Origin: Synaphobranchus kaupii | Taxonomy: Eukaryota; Chordata; Actinopteri; Anguilliformes; Synaphobranchidae | Direction of reading: 5' to 3' | DNA length: 64,000 bases | Assembly: GCA_029718625.1 (NCBI GenBank) | Contig: CM056377.1 | Coordinates: 103,428,585-103,492,584 of the forward strand | Shown here: positions 60,658 through 64,000 of the stretch, piece by piece | How positions within the stretch are numbered: position 1 is the stretch's first letter | How the letters are laid out: each line of letters opens with the position of its first letter | Translations under genes and position numbers: made by a program | Notes under the pieces: generated by a model | What the model was told of the DNA's origin: nothing | What the model saw: only the letters and a program-made list of their open reading frames with translations | The model's database searches: none

Positions 60658-63600
60658 TACGTATATTCATCTGATAACCTTGTGGAAGCAGGACACAGCT
60701 TGACTTGACTCTTTTTGTTTTCATAGACAAAGTCCTTGAGGGGAGCAAATTAAAACATTTAAGAATTATATTGGCTCAGAAACAATCTCCCCTATCTTGA
60801 GTTTGTATATTTTGTCTATGAGTTCTCTCAAACATTTCTTTATTCCTTCTTTTACCTTAATGGAAACTGTAATCACTTTGTTCAGAATGAATTGACTTGC
60901 ATAACTGTGACAGTTAATCCAAGCCTTAGAAAAGAGTAGATTCACAGTCATTTCCCTTTATAATCAAAATTCCTTCATACTTTCGGCCACTTGAAAAGTC
61001 CTTTGCTGGGATATTAGTACTACACACAAGTTGAATGTACAAGTGTACTGAGAATATGTCATACTGCCAATGTTATTAAATTCAATTGGCATGTGATTTT
61101 ATTGCTGCTTTTCTGATGCCCCTTTTGTTTGCAAATGTTAAATGTTCTCAGCAACATGTCAGCCCAAACAGAGAATGTAACCAAAAGGCCTGAGAAAGGC
61201 ATAAACTGTATATTCTCAAATGTGTTATTTAATTCATATAGCAAATAATACACAGTTGCCTCACTACACATTAGAATATAATTATTCTGCTTCAGAGGGT
61301 GCATTGAGGGTGTTAGTAGATCACATAAATTGAGCAGATTGTTTACGACAATTGCAGTTGGCAGTTTGAAGATGTATGAAATGGCTTCTGACTGTGGTGT
61401 TGCCCCTGTAAACTCAATCTTTGTGGACTGTTTATCTAACCATAAGGTTCTCAATCTTAAATTTCCTCTTTCGTCTACTGTTCCAGATATTTTGCTGACC
61501 TATCTTTTTTTTCTCAGCAAGTAAAAATGTCTCTTAAATCCTGAATGGGAGGGAGCTGGATTGTCAGTTTGTGTTTTGTTAACCAATAGCTAGTGAATCC
61601 CTTGGCAGCAACTGATTAATTGGGTCTGAAATTTAATCTGTTGAGCCCGCTCAATGCCACTTTGGAGGAAATGAACAGGGGAAGCAAGCCTGCTTTCTAA
61701 CGTGCTGGTTAGTTATGATTTTGTGTAGTTTACTGCCTATAAATGCATTGATGCCGTCATGTTTTATGCTTAAACTTGGCTCGTATCCATGCAGGCTGTA
61801 GAACCACATGGTTTTCCTTCACCTTTTTGAACTCAGCTAATTTCGCAATATGTCACTCCCAATGTTTCTGATATTACAGCTCAGAGACTTTATGAAGCTT
61901 TCTGGACACGCATGTTAACAAATCAACTCACATCACATTTTAAACCAGGATCTGTTCTCTCTAGCTACTTTAGGGGCCCAATCAAACAGAAATTCATCTC
62001 AGTCGTTTTCTTGCAGGACAAGCATAAACAATGTTTATACAATGTCCAGGCTGTGGTGAGATCACTTTCAGTCCCAGACCTAAAGCACTGGCTGTTGTAC
62101 ACTTTCACAATTTGAGGACTTCAGCAGGGGGATCTCAGGAATGCAAACGCAATGTAATCCCAGCAGGAAATCTGTTAATTTGACCAGACAGCTAACTGAA
62201 CACTAATGGTCGTGGACACTAGCAACAGTGGTCACTTTCTCACCCTGCAGACTGACCATAAAACTCCCGCCAGGATTTATGCTGGAAGTCCAATGTGATT
62301 TCCCCCTCCCATTGGCAAAAAACTGTCTTAAACATGGAGCTGAGAGCCAAAATGGCTCATCAAGACGTTGCATGGCGTGCACTGAGCGCAATAGCCCCCA
62401 TTGCAGTGCCTCAGCTCTTTGTTTCCAGAAAAACTGGGAGTCATTTTCAGATCTTCTTAAACGACAATGAAATAACGAAGGAAAATTCATGAGAATAATA
62501 TCTTCCTATTGATCTCTTCCATTTATGGATAAAATTATGTGCAAAATGCATTTTTGGCTGGTGGCTGGAGGCTGCTGGTAAATTATTTCATGTAAAACAC
62601 CACTAATCAACACCTTATGTGCCATTCAATTTATATTGCACAGGCTGCACAGCATTTCTACAGGGGGTAATGATTGATGACTTTACACTCCACCTGTGGG
62701 GGAATGAGAGCAAGGATGAGCACCACATTCCCTCCAGCTCAATATAAACAACGAGGGCCAAGAGCGATCACGGAAAGGGAAAAATGTCCCTCAGTGGTGC
62801 AACACATACAGTTGTTTTATATGCTACTCTTCATTGATAACCATTTTACAGTCTCCAAGGGTGATTCTATGAGATTTTGGAAATGTGCTTTTGATTTCAT
62901 GATGCGTTTAGAAATATACTGTCATTCCCCAGTGTGGCTCCTAAGAACGCAGGGAAACATGAAGTATAGCTAAGTGTCTTGTAGAGGCAGATGTACACAC
63001 TGGCTGAGGCCATCTCTCACTTCAGCCTGTACATCTGGTATTCCTCAGAGTGAAAGGGAGAAGAGTGGGAGCTTGCGGTTGAGCAAACACGATTCTCTTT
63101 CAGGCCAGGAACGAAATGTGACCTCTATGAGACCATCAAGCTGTCGCAGGATTTTAAGCCCCACCTGTTTCAGGATCGACCGCCAGTTGTGAAACACCAG
63201 TTGTCCACCTCAGTCATGTGTTGGAAAGCGTGTGTAAAGTGGCCATTCATCCCCTCCCCCCAGCACGGCCTGCGTGGTTAAACCCTGCTGATTTGAGCTG
63301 ATCACTGGCCGTATTGCTTATTTCCATTATGGAGTACCCCACTGCTGCTGTTGTTTTTGTCAGGACACTGCGAACAAAGCGTGGTACTGTTGAGTGGGGA
63401 AAATGTCCTCATATTCTGCCAAGTTATTATGCAACCCTCAATTCTCTTCTTTGCTTATGCTGTGTGAATGGGCAGAAAATGAATTAAAAGACATGATATT
63501 TTTTAATCTGAAACAGATGGCCCATTTGAGTATCCCTAACTGTGTGTGGTTACTGCAGTCCGAAATTCTGCTGGGATGTTGTGGGGCTTTTAGAATGGAT

Positions 63601-64000
63601 AATGAGGATGACCATCTGCATCTTGAATTATGAACATTGGCAGTCAAACATTGTGAATTTTTTGTCACTGGAGAAAAATGTATCGCAAATAAAATCAAAA
63701 CTAGGTATGTAAAGCATTTTTATTCAAATGTTAGAATTAAAAAAGTAGTTTGATTGATTGTAAGTATTGTATCCCTGCCATATTTTGTTTCAAAATGGGA
63801 AATGTATAGATTGATGAGTTAGCATTGACGCTCTATAAACTCTAAGCAATAAAATTTTGTGTCATGTGGTAATGAAGCAATAAAGCTTGAGGTTGTGGTA
63901 TATCGTCAGCATTTTGGCCTGGTGTGGTGTAGTGTTAGGCATAAAATCCTGCTAATTTTTAATATGTACAAAAACTCTAATAATCTCTTAAAACCTTCAT
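60658..64000. other. intergenic, no gene seen
   Basis: AT-rich sequence without recognisable exons, RNA genes or mobile elements. Several open frames up to 131 codons show no family features. Confidence 0.5.

Noticed and set aside
61059..61454. 131-codon minus-strand open frame
   Set aside because: No recognisable family and no supporting signals; AT-rich intergenic background.

Overview
The window reads as a vertebrate nuclear genome, most likely a teleost. It carries a split gene with GT-AG introns of 6-7 kb, many dinucleotide microsatellites, and Tc1/mariner, hAT, Harbinger, L2 and sushi-type chromovirus elements. The species cannot be named from this sequence.

The left quarter (1 to about 16,475, plus strand) is the 3' half of a phospholipid phosphatase 3 gene (plpp3, formerly ppap2b). 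It contains three coding exons (1175-1232, 8148-8324, 14493-14621), two complete introns and a 3' UTR of about 1.85 kb ending near an AATAAA at 16451. The exons carry the C2 (SGH) and C3 (SR...H...D) catalytic motifs of the lipid phosphate phosphatase family. The first three exons lie upstream of the window. From the polyadenylation site to base 64,000 I see no further host gene, so most of the window is intergenic sequence on the 3' side of plpp3.

That intergenic part has been repeatedly invaded. In order it holds: a pogo/Tigger-like element (19581-22259) with a hAT-like element nested in it (19838-21890); a solo gypsy LTR with a 5-bp target duplication (25477-27004) whose transcribed leader holds about 20 copies of a 24-bp minisatellite; a decayed L2-type LINE piece; a Tc1-like relic; a Harbinger Myb-like gene fragment; two complete Ty3/gypsy chromoviruses in opposite orientation only 501 bp apart (41667-48918 minus, 49420-55640 plus); a Tc1-like transposon with about 240-bp inverted repeats whose transposase is interrupted and lacks its catalytic half (55766-57270); and a small TA-flanked MITE (60296-60657).

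The two chromoviruses are the best-supported and most interesting part. Both have perfect 5-bp target duplications, equal-length LTR pairs with very few differences, intact coding capacity (Gag, protease, RT, RNase H, integrase, chromodomain) and a G-run polypurine tract touching the pol stop. In both, the primer-binding site lies one base after the 5' LTR and does not look like a tRNA complement. It is an 11-base complement of a stretch in the same LTR about 29 bp after a TATA box, the arrangement expected for self-primed reverse transcription as in the Tf1/sushi group. They differ in translation: the minus-strand element separates gag and pol by a -1 frameshift at CCCAAAA, whereas the plus-strand element encodes one continuous Gag-Pol of about 1,425 residues. 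All coordinates and comparisons were made by eye.
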